Origin: Actinomycetes bacterium
Lineage (GTDB): Bacteria; Actinomycetota; Actinomycetes; Actinomycetales; Cellulomonadaceae
Length of the DNA: 33,926 nucleotides
Direction of reading: 5' to 3'
NCBI GenBank assembly: GCA_021778635.1
Contig: JAJYCD010000034.1
Span: 1 to 33,926, forward strand
The translations under genes and the position numbers were made by a program. Position 1 is the first letter of the stretch. Every line of letters starts with the position of its first letter. A model generated the notes under the pieces. It had not been told where the DNA came from. It ran no database searches and worked only from the letters and a program-made list of their open reading frames with translations. Below are positions 8,317 to 16,829 of this stretch, one piece after another.

Positions 8317-9289
8317 GAGAGCGCCGGATCGACTGGTCCGCATGCTCGGGATGATCGCCTACCTCGAGCGGCACGGCGGGGTTCCCGTCGAGGAGCTTGC
8401 CGAGCAGTTCCAGGTGTCCCGCCGCCAGGTCGTCGACGACATCGACACGCTGTGGCTGACCGGGACACCGGGTTACTGGCCGCACGACCTCATCGACTTC
8501 GACGCGGCGGCGCTCGAGCAGGGCGTCGTCCGCGTGACGCAGAGCCGCGGGATGACCCGGCCTCTGCGTCTGGGGACGCGCGAGGCGATCGCCCTCGTCG
8601 CTGCCTTGCGCGCGATGCGCGAGTCCCTCGTGGCAGGCCTCGACCCGGACCGGCTCGCGGTGCTGCAGTCGGTCCTGGACAAGCTCACGGCGGCGACGGG
8701 AGAGGCCGCCACGATCGTCGACGTCCGTCTCGCCGCCGACGGTGAACCGGTCGTGAACGCGGCAGTGGGTGCGGCGCTCCAGGCAGGACGGCGGCTCAAG
8801 ATCGACTACGTGACCGCGTCGGACGTCTCCGGGGAGCGGGAGGTGGACCCCCTCCGTCTCGTGACGGGCGAGCGTCGGACCTATCTCGTCGCCTGGTGCT
8901 GGCGAGCCGGCGCAGAGCGCCTCTTCCGGATGGACCGCGTGCTGTCCGCCGAGGTGCTGGACGTCCCGGTGGCGGAGCATCCACGGTCGGATCACGCGGA
9001 CACGTTCCACCCCGACCAGGACGCCGAGCTGGTGACGCTCGAGCTCGAGAGCCGGGCGCGCTGGGTCGCGGAGACGGTGCCCGTCGAGGCGGTTCGCAAC
9101 CGGCCCGACGGATCGTTCGAGGTGGACCTGCGGGTGGTCGACCGGACGTGGCTCCGCCACCTCCTCCTCCAGATCGCGCGCGACGTCCGTGCCGTCCGGC
9201 CGAGCAGCATCGCGGTCGACGTGGCGCGCGTCGCGCGGAGCGCCCTGAACGCGTACGGAGTCACGGGACCGCGCGCGACCGCGGACTGA
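8309..9289 (+). CDS. pafC: WYL-domain regulator PafC
   Basis: Partner of PafB in the DNA-damage-responsive activator. The 326-residue protein has an HTH near residues 10-45 (EELAEQFQVSRRQVVDDIDTL) and a WYL domain at about 145-215 (RLKIDYVTAS, RTYLVAWCWRAGAERLFRMDRV). In this paralogue the WYL triplet reads YLV. A C-terminal WCX-like part follows. The ATG lies inside the end of pafB, so the two subunits are made from one transcript by coupled translation, which suits an obligate heterodimer. Confidence 0.9.
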   Translation: MAERAPDRLVRMLGMIAYLERHGGVPVEELAEQFQVSRRQVVDDIDTLWLTGTPGYWPHDLIDFDAAALEQGVVRVTQSRGMTRPLRLGTREAIALVAALRAMRESLVAGLDPDRLAVLQSVLDKLTAATGEAATIVDVRLAADGEPVVNAAVGAALQAGRRLKIDYVTASDVSGEREVDPLRLVTGERRTYLVAWCWRAGAERLFRMDRVLSAEVLDVPVAEHPRSDHADTFHPDQDAELVTLELESRARWVAETVPVEAVRNRPDGSFEVDLRVVDRTWLRHLLLQIARDVRAVRPSSIAVDVARVARSALNAYGVTGPRATAD

Positions 9290-9313
9290 ATCACGGCGGA
9301 TACGCTGACGCTC

Positions 9314-9646
9314 ATGCTGTGGTTCTCGGTCTGGACCGTTCTCGTCCTCGCGACGATGGTCGGCGCGTTCGCCGTGGGGCGCGATCTGTGGCGCAAGGCG
9401 CGTGCCCTCCTGGACGAGCTCGGGCGCGCCTCCGAGGTCTTCGGGGAGCTGGCGGTCCAGGCCGCCGCGCTCGCCGACGCGGCGGCATCACTCGAGGCCG
9501 TGCGCGCCGCACGCGACCCGTTCGCTGATCCGGTGGCCGCTCGACGGGCCCGCGCGACGATCCATGGTCGCCGCGCGCAGCGCCGGTCGGCCCGCGAGGA
9601 GCGCAACCGTGCGACGACCGAGAGCTGGGGACGCTTCACGCACTGA
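9314..9646 (+). CDS. Small membrane-anchored protein of unknown function
   Basis: The 110-residue protein has one N-terminal transmembrane helix (about residues 2-21, LWFSVWTVLVLATMVGAFAV). A helical, charged and Ala-rich cytoplasmic part follows, likely coiled coil at 28-70. TACGCT at 9301-9306 is seven bases before the ATG, so it is probably leaderless. It lies between pafC and tatA, but I see no motif linking it to protein export. No function can be assigned. Confidence 0.7.
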   Translation: MLWFSVWTVLVLATMVGAFAVGRDLWRKARALLDELGRASEVFGELAVQAAALADAAASLEAVRAARDPFADPVAARRARATIHGRRAQRRSAREERNRATTESWGRFTH

Positions 9647-9697
9647 GTGCGCCGACCACTCGATCCGTCGCTCGGCCCCCGACCGACGGCGGTGGCC

Positions 9698-9735
9698 TAG
9701 CATGAGCCGCACGACAGGTACCTACGGAGGAGTCC
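9698..9735 (+). promoter_or_regulatory. tatA -10 box and ribosome binding site
   Basis: TAGCAT at 9698-9703 is a good -10 box. ACGGAGGAG at 9724-9732 is a strong ribosome binding site before the ATG at 9737. This gene therefore has a short leader, unlike several neighbours. Confidence 0.55.
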
Positions 9736-9736
9736 G

Positions 9737-10036
9737 ATGTTCCGCAACGGTCTGACGCCGACGCACGTGATCGTGGTGCTGGTCATCGTCGTGCTCCTCT
9801 TCGGCGCGAAGAGGCTCCCCGACGTGGCCAAGAGCGTCGGACAGTCGCTCAAGATCTTCAAGCGGGAGATGAAGGACCTCACGTCGGCGGACTCGACGAC
9901 GTCGCCGTCCCCCCCGACGTCATCGCCCGCGGCTCCGCCGGTGCCGCCCGACCCGGGTGGGGGGTCGACAGCGCCACCCGGGCCCACCGCCGGTACCGAT
10001 CCGCTGCCGCCGGCCGGCGCCGGCCCTCAGGTCTGA
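9737..10036 (+). CDS. tatA: Sec-independent (Tat) translocase subunit TatA
   Basis: TatA polymerises around TatC to let folded proteins bearing twin-arginine signals cross the membrane. The 99-residue protein has one N-terminal transmembrane helix (about residues 10-22). The conserved hinge FGAKRLPD and an amphipathic helix (VAKSVGQSLKIFKREMK) follow. From residue 55 onward the tail is disordered and rich in Pro, Ser, Gly and Thr. tatC follows after six bases, so they form an operon. A TatA rather than TatB identity is favoured by the FGAKRLP hinge and TatA-like length. Confidence 0.92.
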   Translation: MFRNGLTPTHVIVVLVIVVLLFGAKRLPDVAKSVGQSLKIFKREMKDLTSADSTTSPSPPTSSPAAPPVPPDPGGGSTAPPGPTAGTDPLPPAGAGPQV

Positions 10037-10042
10037 CCGTCG

Positions 10043-10903
10043 ATGGCCCGACGTCCGGGCCGCTCCTCCACGGGCGGCCGCATGTCTCTGCGCGCTCACC
10101 TGGCCGAGCTGCGCAAACGCCTCGTGCTGGCCGTGATCGGTCTTCTCATCGGCGGCGTGGTCGGGTGGATCGTCTACGACCCCGTGTTCGCCGCGCTGCA
10201 GCAGCCGCTGATCCGGGCGGGTGCCGCGCGTCACGGTGAGGTCGCCCTGAACTTCTCCGGCGTCGCGACCTCGTTCGACATGAAGATCAAGGTCTCGCTC
10301 TTTCTCGGCGTCCTGGTGACCAGCCCGTGGTGGCTGTACCAGCTCTGGGCGTTCATCACCCCAGGACTCACCCGGAAGGAGCGCCTGTATGCCGTGGGCT
10401 TCCTGTCTGCGTCGGTGCCGCTGTTCCTGGTGGGCTCGTACCTCGCATGGTGGGCGCTGCCGAACGCCGTCGCACTGCTGACCGAGTTCACGCCCAAGAA
10501 TGCGGTCAACTACATCGATGCGCAGACCTATCTGAGCTTCGTCATGCGCCTGATCCTGGCGTTCGGTATCGCATTCCTGCTGCCGGTCGTCATGGTCGCG
10601 GTCAACTTCGCCGGCCTCGTTCAGGCACGGACGTGGGCGCGTGGCTGGCGGTGGGCGGTGATGGCGGCCTTCGTGTTCGCCGCGGTCATGACGCCGACAC
10701 CCGATGCGATCACGATGATCGCGCTCGCCCTGCCGATCTGCCTGCTCTACTTCGTGGCCGTCGGTGTCGCCGCGTTGCACGATCGCCGGGTGAACCGCGA
10801 GCGACTCGCGCAGGGACTGCCGCGGTTGGACGGGACCTTCCCGGACGACACCGAGACACCGCAGCCCGGCGGGGCAGCCCGCTCCTCCGAGACCGAACGG
10901 TGA
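10043..10903 (+). CDS. tatC: Tat translocase receptor subunit TatC
   Basis: TatC binds twin-arginine signal peptides and is the core of the Tat pore. The 286-residue protein has the family pattern: N-terminal RAHLAELRKRLV, then six hydrophobic helices, with SPWWLYQLWAFITPGLTRKER between helices and FGIAFLLPVVMVAVNF near residue 172. A polar tail ends the protein. I keep the ATG at 10043; an internal ATG at 10082 (MSLRAHLAELR) is also possible, as neither has a clear ribosome binding site. The stop overlaps the next gene (GTGA). Confidence 0.94.
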   Translation: MARRPGRSSTGGRMSLRAHLAELRKRLVLAVIGLLIGGVVGWIVYDPVFAALQQPLIRAGAARHGEVALNFSGVATSFDMKIKVSLFLGVLVTSPWWLYQLWAFITPGLTRKERLYAVGFLSASVPLFLVGSYLAWWALPNAVALLTEFTPKNAVNYIDAQTYLSFVMRLILAFGIAFLLPVVMVAVNFAGLVQARTWARGWRWAVMAAFVFAAVMTPTPDAITMIALALPICLLYFVAVGVAALHDRRVNRERLAQGLPRLDGTFPDDTETPQPGGAARSSETER

Positions 10904-11811
10904 GCCGGCTCGGCGTCGTCGTCAACCCGACGGCCGGTCGGGGGAGAGGAACCGACCTCGGATCGCACACCACGCGACTGCTGCGATCACGCGGGCACGA
11001 CGTCATCGACCTGTCCGCCGGAACCATCGCCGAGGCGACCCGCAACGCGCGGCGGGAGATCCTCGCCGGCGTCGACGCCCTCGTGGTCGTCGGCGGAGAC
11101 GGGATGGTGCATCTGGGGGTCAACGTGGTCGCCGGCACCGCGCTGCCGCTCGGGATCGTCGCGGGGGGGACGGGGAACGACATCGCGCGGTCGCTGGGAC
11201 TCCCGCGCCACGACGTCCGCGCATCGCTGCAGGCGATCGAGCACGGACTGACCCACCAGACCCGGCCCGTCGACGCGGTGCACGTGAGCACACCCGAAGG
11301 CGATGGCGTCGAGTGGTACCTCGGGGCGTTGTCCTGCGGTGTCGATGCCGCCGTGAACGCCCGGGCGAACGAGCTCACCTGGCCGCAGGGCGGCGGACGG
11401 TACGTGCGGGCACTTGCGTCCGTGCTCGGGTCGTTCCGGCCGTACGGGTTCCGGGTCACGCACGACGACGGCGTCTGGGAGTCCGCCGGCACCGTGGTCG
11501 CGGTGGCGAACGCCCCGCTCTTCGGCGGCGGGATGCGCATCGCTCCCGACGCGTTGATGGACGACGGGCTCCTCGACGTCGTCGTGGCGGGCCCGTTCAC
11601 GAGGGCGGGAGTCGTCCGGATCTTCCCGGGGATGTACAGCGGCCGGCACCTCCGGCACCCCGAGGTCCAGGTCTTCCGGACCCGATCGGTCCTGATCGAA
11701 CCCACCGGTCGAGCGGATGCTCCTCCGCGTGCGTTCGCGGACGGCGAGCCCGTCGCGATGCTTCCGCTGCGCGCTGACGTACGCGTGGGCGCGGTGCACG
11801 TCCTCGCCTGA
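10900..11811 (+). CDS. Diacylglycerol kinase family lipid kinase (DagK-like)
   Basis: These enzymes phosphorylate lipids such as diacylglycerol or long-chain bases using ATP. The 303-residue protein begins GVVVNPTAGRG, carries the nucleotide loop VVGGDGMVHLGVN near residue 65, and shows GIVAGGTGNDIARSLGLP near 85. The C-terminal lobe has GGGMRIAPDALMDDGLLDVVV near residue 205 and FADGEP near the end. GTG 10900 overlaps the tatC stop, implying co-transcription. The exact lipid substrate cannot be told from sequence. Confidence 0.88.
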   Translation: MSRLGVVVNPTAGRGRGTDLGSHTTRLLRSRGHDVIDLSAGTIAEATRNARREILAGVDALVVVGGDGMVHLGVNVVAGTALPLGIVAGGTGNDIARSLGLPRHDVRASLQAIEHGLTHQTRPVDAVHVSTPEGDGVEWYLGALSCGVDAAVNARANELTWPQGGGRYVRALASVLGSFRPYGFRVTHDDGVWESAGTVVAVANAPLFGGGMRIAPDALMDDGLLDVVVAGPFTRAGVVRIFPGMYSGRHLRHPEVQVFRTRSVLIEPTGRADAPPRAFADGEPVAMLPLRADVRVGAVHVLA

Positions 11812-11843
11812 GCGGCTGCGCTCCGCTGCGAGGAGAGTGACCG

Positions 11844-11849
11844 TAGGCT
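11844..11849 (+). promoter_or_regulatory. -10 box of helY, leaderless
   Basis: TAGGCT is seven bases before the ATG at 11857 and no purine-rich ribosome binding site lies at a proper distance. Confidence 0.6.
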
Positions 11850-11856
11850 GACTCTC

Positions 11857-14754
11857 ATGGCCAGCACCTCGCGGTCCCGGTCCGCCGCACCGCGATCCAT
11901 CGTCCCGGTGTCGTCGGCCCAGACGGACGAGCGAAGCCCGGCCGAGCGGTACGCCGCCGCGCGACTGCGTGCCGCCGACTCCAAGACCGCCCTGGCCCGG
12001 TTCCGGACGACTGTCGACTTCGAGCTCGACGAGTTCCAGGTCGAGGCGTGCCGCGCCGTCGAGCAGGGCCGCGGCGTGCTCGTGGCCGCGCCGACGGGAG
12101 CCGGCAAGACGATCGTCGGTGAGTTCGCGGTGCACCTCGCCCTGGCGAACGGCCGGAAGGCGTTCTACACGACGCCGATCAAGGCCCTGTCGAACCAGAA
12201 GTACGCCGACCTGGTCCGCCAGCACGGCGCTGACCGGATCGGGCTGCTCACCGGGGACACGACCGTCAACGGCGAGGCGCCCGTCGTCGTCATGACGACC
12301 GAGGTACTGCGGAACATGCTGTATGCGGGGTCGACCACGCTCGACGGCCTCGGCTACGTGGTGATGGACGAGGTGCACTACCTCGCCGACCGGTTCCGGG
12401 GACCGGTCTGGGAGGAGGTGATCATCCACCTCGCACCGGACGTCCAGCTCGTCTCGTTGTCGGCGACGGTGTCCAACGCCGAGGAGTTCGGCGAGTGGCT
12501 CGAGATGGTCCGGGGCGACACCGCCGTGGTGGTGACCGAGCACCGCCCGGTCCCGCTCGGTCAGCACGTCCTGGCCCGCGGGGACCTGCACGATCTCTAT
12601 GCCGGCCACGTGGATCCCACCTCGCCCGGCACCAGCCCGCCGATCAACCCCGAGCTGGCCGCGCTGCTCCGCCGACGCACGCCGGACGAGCTCCCTCGCG
12701 GAGGAGGACCGGGGCGTCGCGGCGACCGTGGGTACCGCGGTCGCGGGGGCCCGGGTGCTGGGGGTGGCCACCGGCCGACCTCGCGGTTCGCCGTGGTGGA
12801 CCTCCTGGAGGAGGCCCACCTCCTTCCGTCGATCTACTTCATCTTCTCGCGGGCCGGGTGCCAGGGCGCCGTGGCCCAGTGCGTCGGAGCCGGTCTGCGC
12901 CTGACCACGCCGGCCCAGGAGGCGGACGTCCGGCGCATCGTCGAGGAACGGTGCGCCACGATCCCGGCCGAGGACCTCGACGTCCTCGGCTACTGGGAGT
13001 GGAGCGACGCGTTGGCCCGAGGCATCGCGGCCCACCACGCCGGGATGCTGCCGCTCTTCAAGGAGACCGTCGAGGATCTCTTCTCGCGCGGGCTCGTGCG
13101 CGTCGTATTCGCGACCGAGACGCTCGCCCTGGGGATCAACATGCCCGCGCGATCCGTCGTCCTCGAGAAGCTCGTGAAGTGGGACGGTCGAGCGCACGTC
13201 GACATGACTCCGGGGGAGTACACGCAGCTCACGGGTCGCGCAGGTCGGCGCGGGATCGACACGGAGGGGCACGCCGTGGTCGTGGACCATCCCGGTCTCG
13301 ACCCGGTCGCGCTCGCCGGTCTCGCCTCGAAGCGGCTCTACCCGCTCCGGTCGAGCTTCCGCCCGACCTACAACATGGCCGTCAACCTCGTGGCGCAGGT
13401 CGGCAGGGAACGGGCCCGAGAGGTCCTGGAGACCTCCTTCGCGCAGTTCCAGGCCGACCGGGGCGTGGTAGGCCTCGCACGGCAGGCACAGGCGCACACC
13501 GAGGCCCTCGAGGGCTACGCCGAGGCGATGCGGTGCGAACGCGGTGACTTCGCCGAGTACGCCCGTCTGCGTCGCGCGATCGCCGAGCGGGAACGTGAGC
13601 TGAGTCGCGAGGCACGCGCGGTGCGACGGGCCGAGGTCGCGGCGAGTCTGACCGGCCTGAGACCGGGTGACGTCCTGACGATCCCGGCCGGCCGGCGCCA
13701 GCTGCATGCGGTGGTGCTCGAGCCCGGTGACGATGCCGCCTTCGACGGTCCCCACCCCGTCGTGCTCACGTCCGAACGGCAGGTGCGCACGCTCACTGCC
13801 TCGGACATCGGTGACGGGGTACGGCAGGTGGGCTACATCCGGGTCCCGCGCGGGCTCGAGGTGCGCAGCGCGGGTGCCCGACGGGACCTCGCGGCGCGGC
13901 TGCGTGCCGCGGTCGAGGCAGGGCGGCTCGGCGGGCACGAGGCCACGAGGCGCCGGGCGGCCGACGGAGACCGGCGGACCGCAGGTCGGCCGGGTCGGCG
14001 GGGCGGTGCCGATGCCGCCGACGACGCCGAGCTCCTCCGGTTGCGACGAGCGCTGCGGACCCATCCGTGCCACGCCTGCCCGGAACGCGAGACGCACGCA
14101 CGGTGGGCCGAACGATGGTGGCACCTCCAGGCGGAGCACGACGCCCTCGTCGCGCGGATCGAAGGTCGGACGAGCTCCATCGCGCGCGTCTTCGACCGCA
14201 TCTGCGACGTGCTCACCGGTCTCGGCTACCTCGACGGCTCGGTCACCGCGGACGGACAGTGGCTCCGACGGCTCTACGCGGAGAACGACCTCCTCGTTGC
14301 GGAGTGCCTCCGGCGCGGAGTGTGGGAGGAGCTCGATGCGCCCGCCCTGGCCGCTGCCGTGTCGACCCTCGTGTACTCGGCCCGGCGTGACGATCGCGAC
14401 GAGGACCCGCGCATCCCGGGCGGACCGCAGAGCCGGCTCGGACGCGCGCTCGGCGAGACCCTCCGGATCTGGTCGGAGCTCGACGACCTGGAGAGGTCGC
14501 ACCGGATCGAGGCCACCGGCCCGCTCGACCTCGGTCTCGTCGAGTCGGTGCACCGGTGGGCGACGGGACGGAGCCTGGATGCCGTCCTGCGGGGGAGCGA
14601 GCTGTCCGCCGGCGACTTCGTCCGATGGTGCAAGCAGGTGATCGACCTGCTCGACCAGATCGCCGACGCGGCCCCGCACGAGCACGTGCGGCTCACCGCG
14701 CGGCGAGCCGTGCACGCATTGAAGCGCGGGGTCGTGGCCTACTCGTCCGTGTAG
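11857..14754 (+). CDS. helY: Ski2/Mtr4-like DExH RNA helicase HelY
   Basis: A 965-residue superfamily 2 helicase of the actinobacterial HelY type, related to eukaryotic Ski2/Mtr4, which unwind RNA for decay. Motif I APTGAGKT lies near residue 78, motif II is DEVH near 171, motif III SAT near 202, and motif VI QLTGRAGRRG near 456. ATETLALGINMPARSVV (motif V region) and a C-terminal DSHCT-like helical domain follow. A Gly/Arg-rich insertion sits at about 282-305 between the two helicase domains. The start is leaderless (TAGGCT upstream). The gene closes the conserved paf-tat block. An exact RNA target is not known. Confidence 0.9.
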   Translation: MASTSRSRSAAPRSIVPVSSAQTDERSPAERYAAARLRAADSKTALARFRTTVDFELDEFQVEACRAVEQGRGVLVAAPTGAGKTIVGEFAVHLALANGRKAFYTTPIKALSNQKYADLVRQHGADRIGLLTGDTTVNGEAPVVVMTTEVLRNMLYAGSTTLDGLGYVVMDEVHYLADRFRGPVWEEVIIHLAPDVQLVSLSATVSNAEEFGEWLEMVRGDTAVVVTEHRPVPLGQHVLARGDLHDLYAGHVDPTSPGTSPPINPELAALLRRRTPDELPRGGGPGRRGDRGYRGRGGPGAGGGHRPTSRFAVVDLLEEAHLLPSIYFIFSRAGCQGAVAQCVGAGLRLTTPAQEADVRRIVEERCATIPAEDLDVLGYWEWSDALARGIAAHHAGMLPLFKETVEDLFSRGLVRVVFATETLALGINMPARSVVLEKLVKWDGRAHVDMTPGEYTQLTGRAGRRGIDTEGHAVVVDHPGLDPVALAGLASKRLYPLRSSFRPTYNMAVNLVAQVGRERAREVLETSFAQFQADRGVVGLARQAQAHTEALEGYAEAMRCERGDFAEYARLRRAIAERERELSREARAVRRAEVAASLTGLRPGDVLTIPAGRRQLHAVVLEPGDDAAFDGPHPVVLTSERQVRTLTASDIGDGVRQVGYIRVPRGLEVRSAGARRDLAARLRAAVEAGRLGGHEATRRRAADGDRRTAGRPGRRGGADAADDAELLRLRRALRTHPCHACPERETHARWAERWWHLQAEHDALVARIEGRTSSIARVFDRICDVLTGLGYLDGSVTADGQWLRRLYAENDLLVAECLRRGVWEELDAPALAAAVSTLVYSARRDDRDEDPRIPGGPQSRLGRALGETLRIWSELDDLERSHRIEATGPLDLGLVESVHRWATGRSLDAVLRGSELSAGDFVRWCKQVIDLLDQIADAAPHEHVRLTARRAVHALKRGVVAYSSV

Positions 14755-14776
14755 CGGCGCCTCCACCACGACGCCG

Positions 14777-14801
14777 GAGCCCTGGCAGGTCGCACGGGCT
14801 C
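14777..14801 (+). terminator. Weak hairpin after helY
   Basis: GAGCCC at 14777-14782 pairs with GGGCTC at 14796-14801 across a 13-base loop, 22 bases after the helY stop. There is no T-run and the loop is long, so this is a weak terminator candidate. Confidence 0.3.
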
Positions 14802-14809
14802 GGCTGCCC

Positions 14810-14815
14810 TATCGT
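14810..14815 (+). promoter_or_regulatory. Possible -10 box of amidohydrolase gene
   Basis: TATCGT lies eight bases before the GTG at 14824, consistent with a leaderless or nearly leaderless transcript. Confidence 0.5.
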
Positions 14816-14823
14816 CAGGTCAC

Positions 14824-16479
14824 GTGAGCAGCACCCTGTATCGACGCGGCGTGATCCACGCACCGTCCGACCCGTTCGCCGAGGCCGTGCTCGTGGCGGA
14901 CGGCGTCATCGCCTGGCTCGGCACGGACGATGCCGCGAGTGGACTCACGGACTCCGTCGACGAGGTGATCGATCTCGATGGCGCGCTCGTCGCACCGGCC
15001 TTCGTCGACGCGCACGCGCACCTCCTGGAGACGGGCTTCGTGCGCGAGGGCGTCGACCTCACCGGACGTGGCGGGGTACGGAGCCTCGCAGAGGCGCTCG
15101 ACCGCGTCGCGACCGCCGCTCGCGACCTGCCACCGGGCGTGGTGCTCCTGGGCCACGGCTGGGACGAGACGTCATGGCCAGAGGGGCGCGGCCCCACGCG
15201 TGAGGAGCTCGATCGAGCGTCAGCCGGGGCTTCCGTGTACCTGGCTCGTGTCGACGTGCACTCGGCCGTGGTCTCGACGGCGCTCGCGTCCGCGCTCGGC
15301 CTCGAGGCCGAGCGCGGATGGTCCCCCGACGGGTGTGTGGTGGGTCCGGCCCACCACCTCGCACGCGTGGCGGCGCGAGCGGTGGACGATCGGCGGCGCA
15401 CCGCGTTGTACCTGGCGGCGCTGGCCGACGCGGCGGCACACGGCATCGCCTCGGTCCACGAGCACAGTGCTCCGTACATCGACACGCGCGACGGCCTGCG
15501 CTCGCTTCTCGAGATGACCAGGGATCCGGAGAGCCGCCTGCCGTCGGTCGTCGGCTACCGGGGGGAGCTCTGCGTGACGGTGGACGATGCGCGTGAGCTC
15601 CTCGAGGCGATCCCCGGACTGACCGGCATCGGCGGCGACCTCAACGTCGACGGCTCACTCGGCTCGCGGACCGCCGCGCTGCGGTCGCCGTACCGGGACG
15701 ACCCGACAGCATCGGCAGGAGGGTCGGCCACCCCCGCGGGAGAGCTGTACCTGACGGGTGAGCAGGTCTCCAACCACGTCGCGGCTGTCACCCGCGCGGG
15801 GGTGCATGCGGGCTTTCACGTCATCGGGGACCTCGCGATGGACGAGCTCCTGCTCGGTCTCCGTGCGGCCGCCGAGGTCGAAGGAATCGAGGCGATCCGC
15901 GCGGCCGGGCACCGCGCGGAGTCGGCAGCGATGATCGACGCGCCGCACCTCGCCGCTCTCGTTCTTCTCGGCGTCCGGCTGAGCATGCAGCCGGCCTTCG
16001 ACGCGGCCTGGGGCGGACCGGACGGGATGTACGCCGCACGGTTGGGCGCGGGGCGAGCGGCCGCACTCAACCCGTTCGCGGATCTTGCTGCGGCCGGCCT
16101 CCCGCTCGCGTTCGGGTCGGACTCTCCGATCACGCCGTTCGATCCATGGGGTGCCGTCCGCGCGGCCATGTGGCACCACCAGAAGGATCAGCGCCTGTCC
16201 GCACGGACAGCCTTCCGGGCTCACACCCGGTCCGGGTGGCGACTCGCCGGGCTCGCCGGCACCGGTGCCGGCGAGCTCCGGATCGGCGCCCCCGCGCATC
16301 TCGCGGTCTGGCGCGCGGAACACCTCGTCGCCGAACGTGCCGACGGCACGATCACCGCGTGGAGCACCGACACGAATGTCGGTGCGCCGCTTCTCCCGGA
16401 CCTCGAACCGAGTGCCCCCGATCCGGTCTGCATCCGTACGGTTCGCGACGGAGTAGTCGTCTTCGACACGATGACCTGA
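14824..16479 (+). CDS. Amidohydrolase family protein (YtcJ-like)
   Basis: A 551-residue metal-dependent hydrolase of the amidohydrolase superfamily, closest in style to YtcJ-type proteins, which have no agreed substrate. VAPAFVDAHAHLLETG near residue 58 gives the HxH metal motif. FHVIGDLAMDELL near 335 and FGSDSPITPFDPW near 430 give further metal and catalytic residues (His and Asp). The C-terminal beta part (GAPAHLAVWRAEHLV) is typical. GTG 14824 is the start suggested by TATCGT upstream. No signal peptide is visible, so it is probably cytoplasmic. It stands alone between helY and lnt. Confidence 0.83.
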   Translation: MSSTLYRRGVIHAPSDPFAEAVLVADGVIAWLGTDDAASGLTDSVDEVIDLDGALVAPAFVDAHAHLLETGFVREGVDLTGRGGVRSLAEALDRVATAARDLPPGVVLLGHGWDETSWPEGRGPTREELDRASAGASVYLARVDVHSAVVSTALASALGLEAERGWSPDGCVVGPAHHLARVAARAVDDRRRTALYLAALADAAAHGIASVHEHSAPYIDTRDGLRSLLEMTRDPESRLPSVVGYRGELCVTVDDARELLEAIPGLTGIGGDLNVDGSLGSRTAALRSPYRDDPTASAGGSATPAGELYLTGEQVSNHVAAVTRAGVHAGFHVIGDLAMDELLLGLRAAAEVEGIEAIRAAGHRAESAAMIDAPHLAALVLLGVRLSMQPAFDAAWGGPDGMYAARLGAGRAAALNPFADLAAAGLPLAFGSDSPITPFDPWGAVRAAMWHHQKDQRLSARTAFRAHTRSGWRLAGLAGTGAGELRIGAPAHLAVWRAEHLVAERADGTITAWSTDTNVGAPLLPDLEPSAPDPVCIRTVRDGVVVFDTMT

Positions 16480-16598
16480 GCACGCGTCGTCGCCGGCGCG
16501 GACGGATACCGACACGCCGAGCGACACGCCAGCTGATCGCGTCGGGTGACTGGGGCCGGGAGCGAGCTGACCTGCGGCAACGTCTCTCACCAGGACAA

Positions 16599-16634
16599 AT
16601 GTCACCTTGACATGGCTGCCGAGATGAGTAACTT
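16599..16634 (+). promoter_or_regulatory. Sigma-A-type promoter overlapping an inverted repeat
   Basis: TTGACA (16607-16612) and TAACTT (16629-16634) are separated by 16 bases, one of the best consensus-like promoters in the window. A perfect inverted repeat, ATGTCA-CCT-TGACAT at 16599-16613, overlaps the -35 box. A looser one, with TGAG and CTCA arms, covers the -10 at 16625-16638. This layout suggests a repressor-controlled promoter. The regulator is not known. Confidence 0.55.
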
Positions 16635-16638
16635 CTCA

Positions 16639-16713
16639 GGTGTTCCACCCCCGCAGCTGCGGAGGCGGACGCAGGGGTTCCTGACGGTCGCCCGGCCCGC
16701 GGGTGCGAACACC
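16639..16713 (+). ncRNA. Candidate structured RNA downstream of a strong promoter
   Basis: GGTGTTC at 16639-16645 is the exact reverse complement of GAACACC at 16707-16713, giving a seven-pair closing stem. Inside it, ACCCC (16647-16651) pairs with GGGGT (16675-16679), and the palindrome CCGCAGCTGCGG (16652-16663) can fold locally. Transcription from the promoter before it should begin near 16640, right at the first stem strand. It could be a small RNA or a long leader of lnt. I do not recognise any known riboswitch in it. Confidence 0.35.
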
Positions 16714-16817
16714 GGCTGGGCCCGCGTGTTCAGTAGACAACGGACGGCGCTCGATCCGAGCCCGACCGGCACGAAGGACACGCGGGCCTTCCGGTTCGCG
16801 CTCTCAGCGAGCTGTCG

Positions 16818-16823
16818 TAGGCT
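16818..16823 (+). promoter_or_regulatory. -10 box of lnt, leaderless
   Basis: TAGGCT lies six bases before the GTG start at 16830 without a ribosome binding site. It is a second, proximal promoter in addition to the one at 16607. Confidence 0.6.
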
Positions 16824-16829
16824 TCGGCG

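Larger units (their letters stand above)
16480..16829 (+). other. Intergenic region before lnt with promoter and foldable RNA
   Basis: No convincing gene is found here. The frame at 16546-16866 has no family resemblance and overlaps lnt. The region holds a promoter with an inverted repeat (16599-16634), a foldable stretch (16639-16713) and the lnt -10 box (16818-16823), described separately. Confidence 0.6.

Noticed and set aside
10987-14769. A 1260-residue open frame on the minus strand across dagK and helY
   Set aside because: It is entirely antisense to two clear genes, has no family motif and is rich in Arg, His, Gly and Val, as expected from GC-rich codon bias. It is a shadow.
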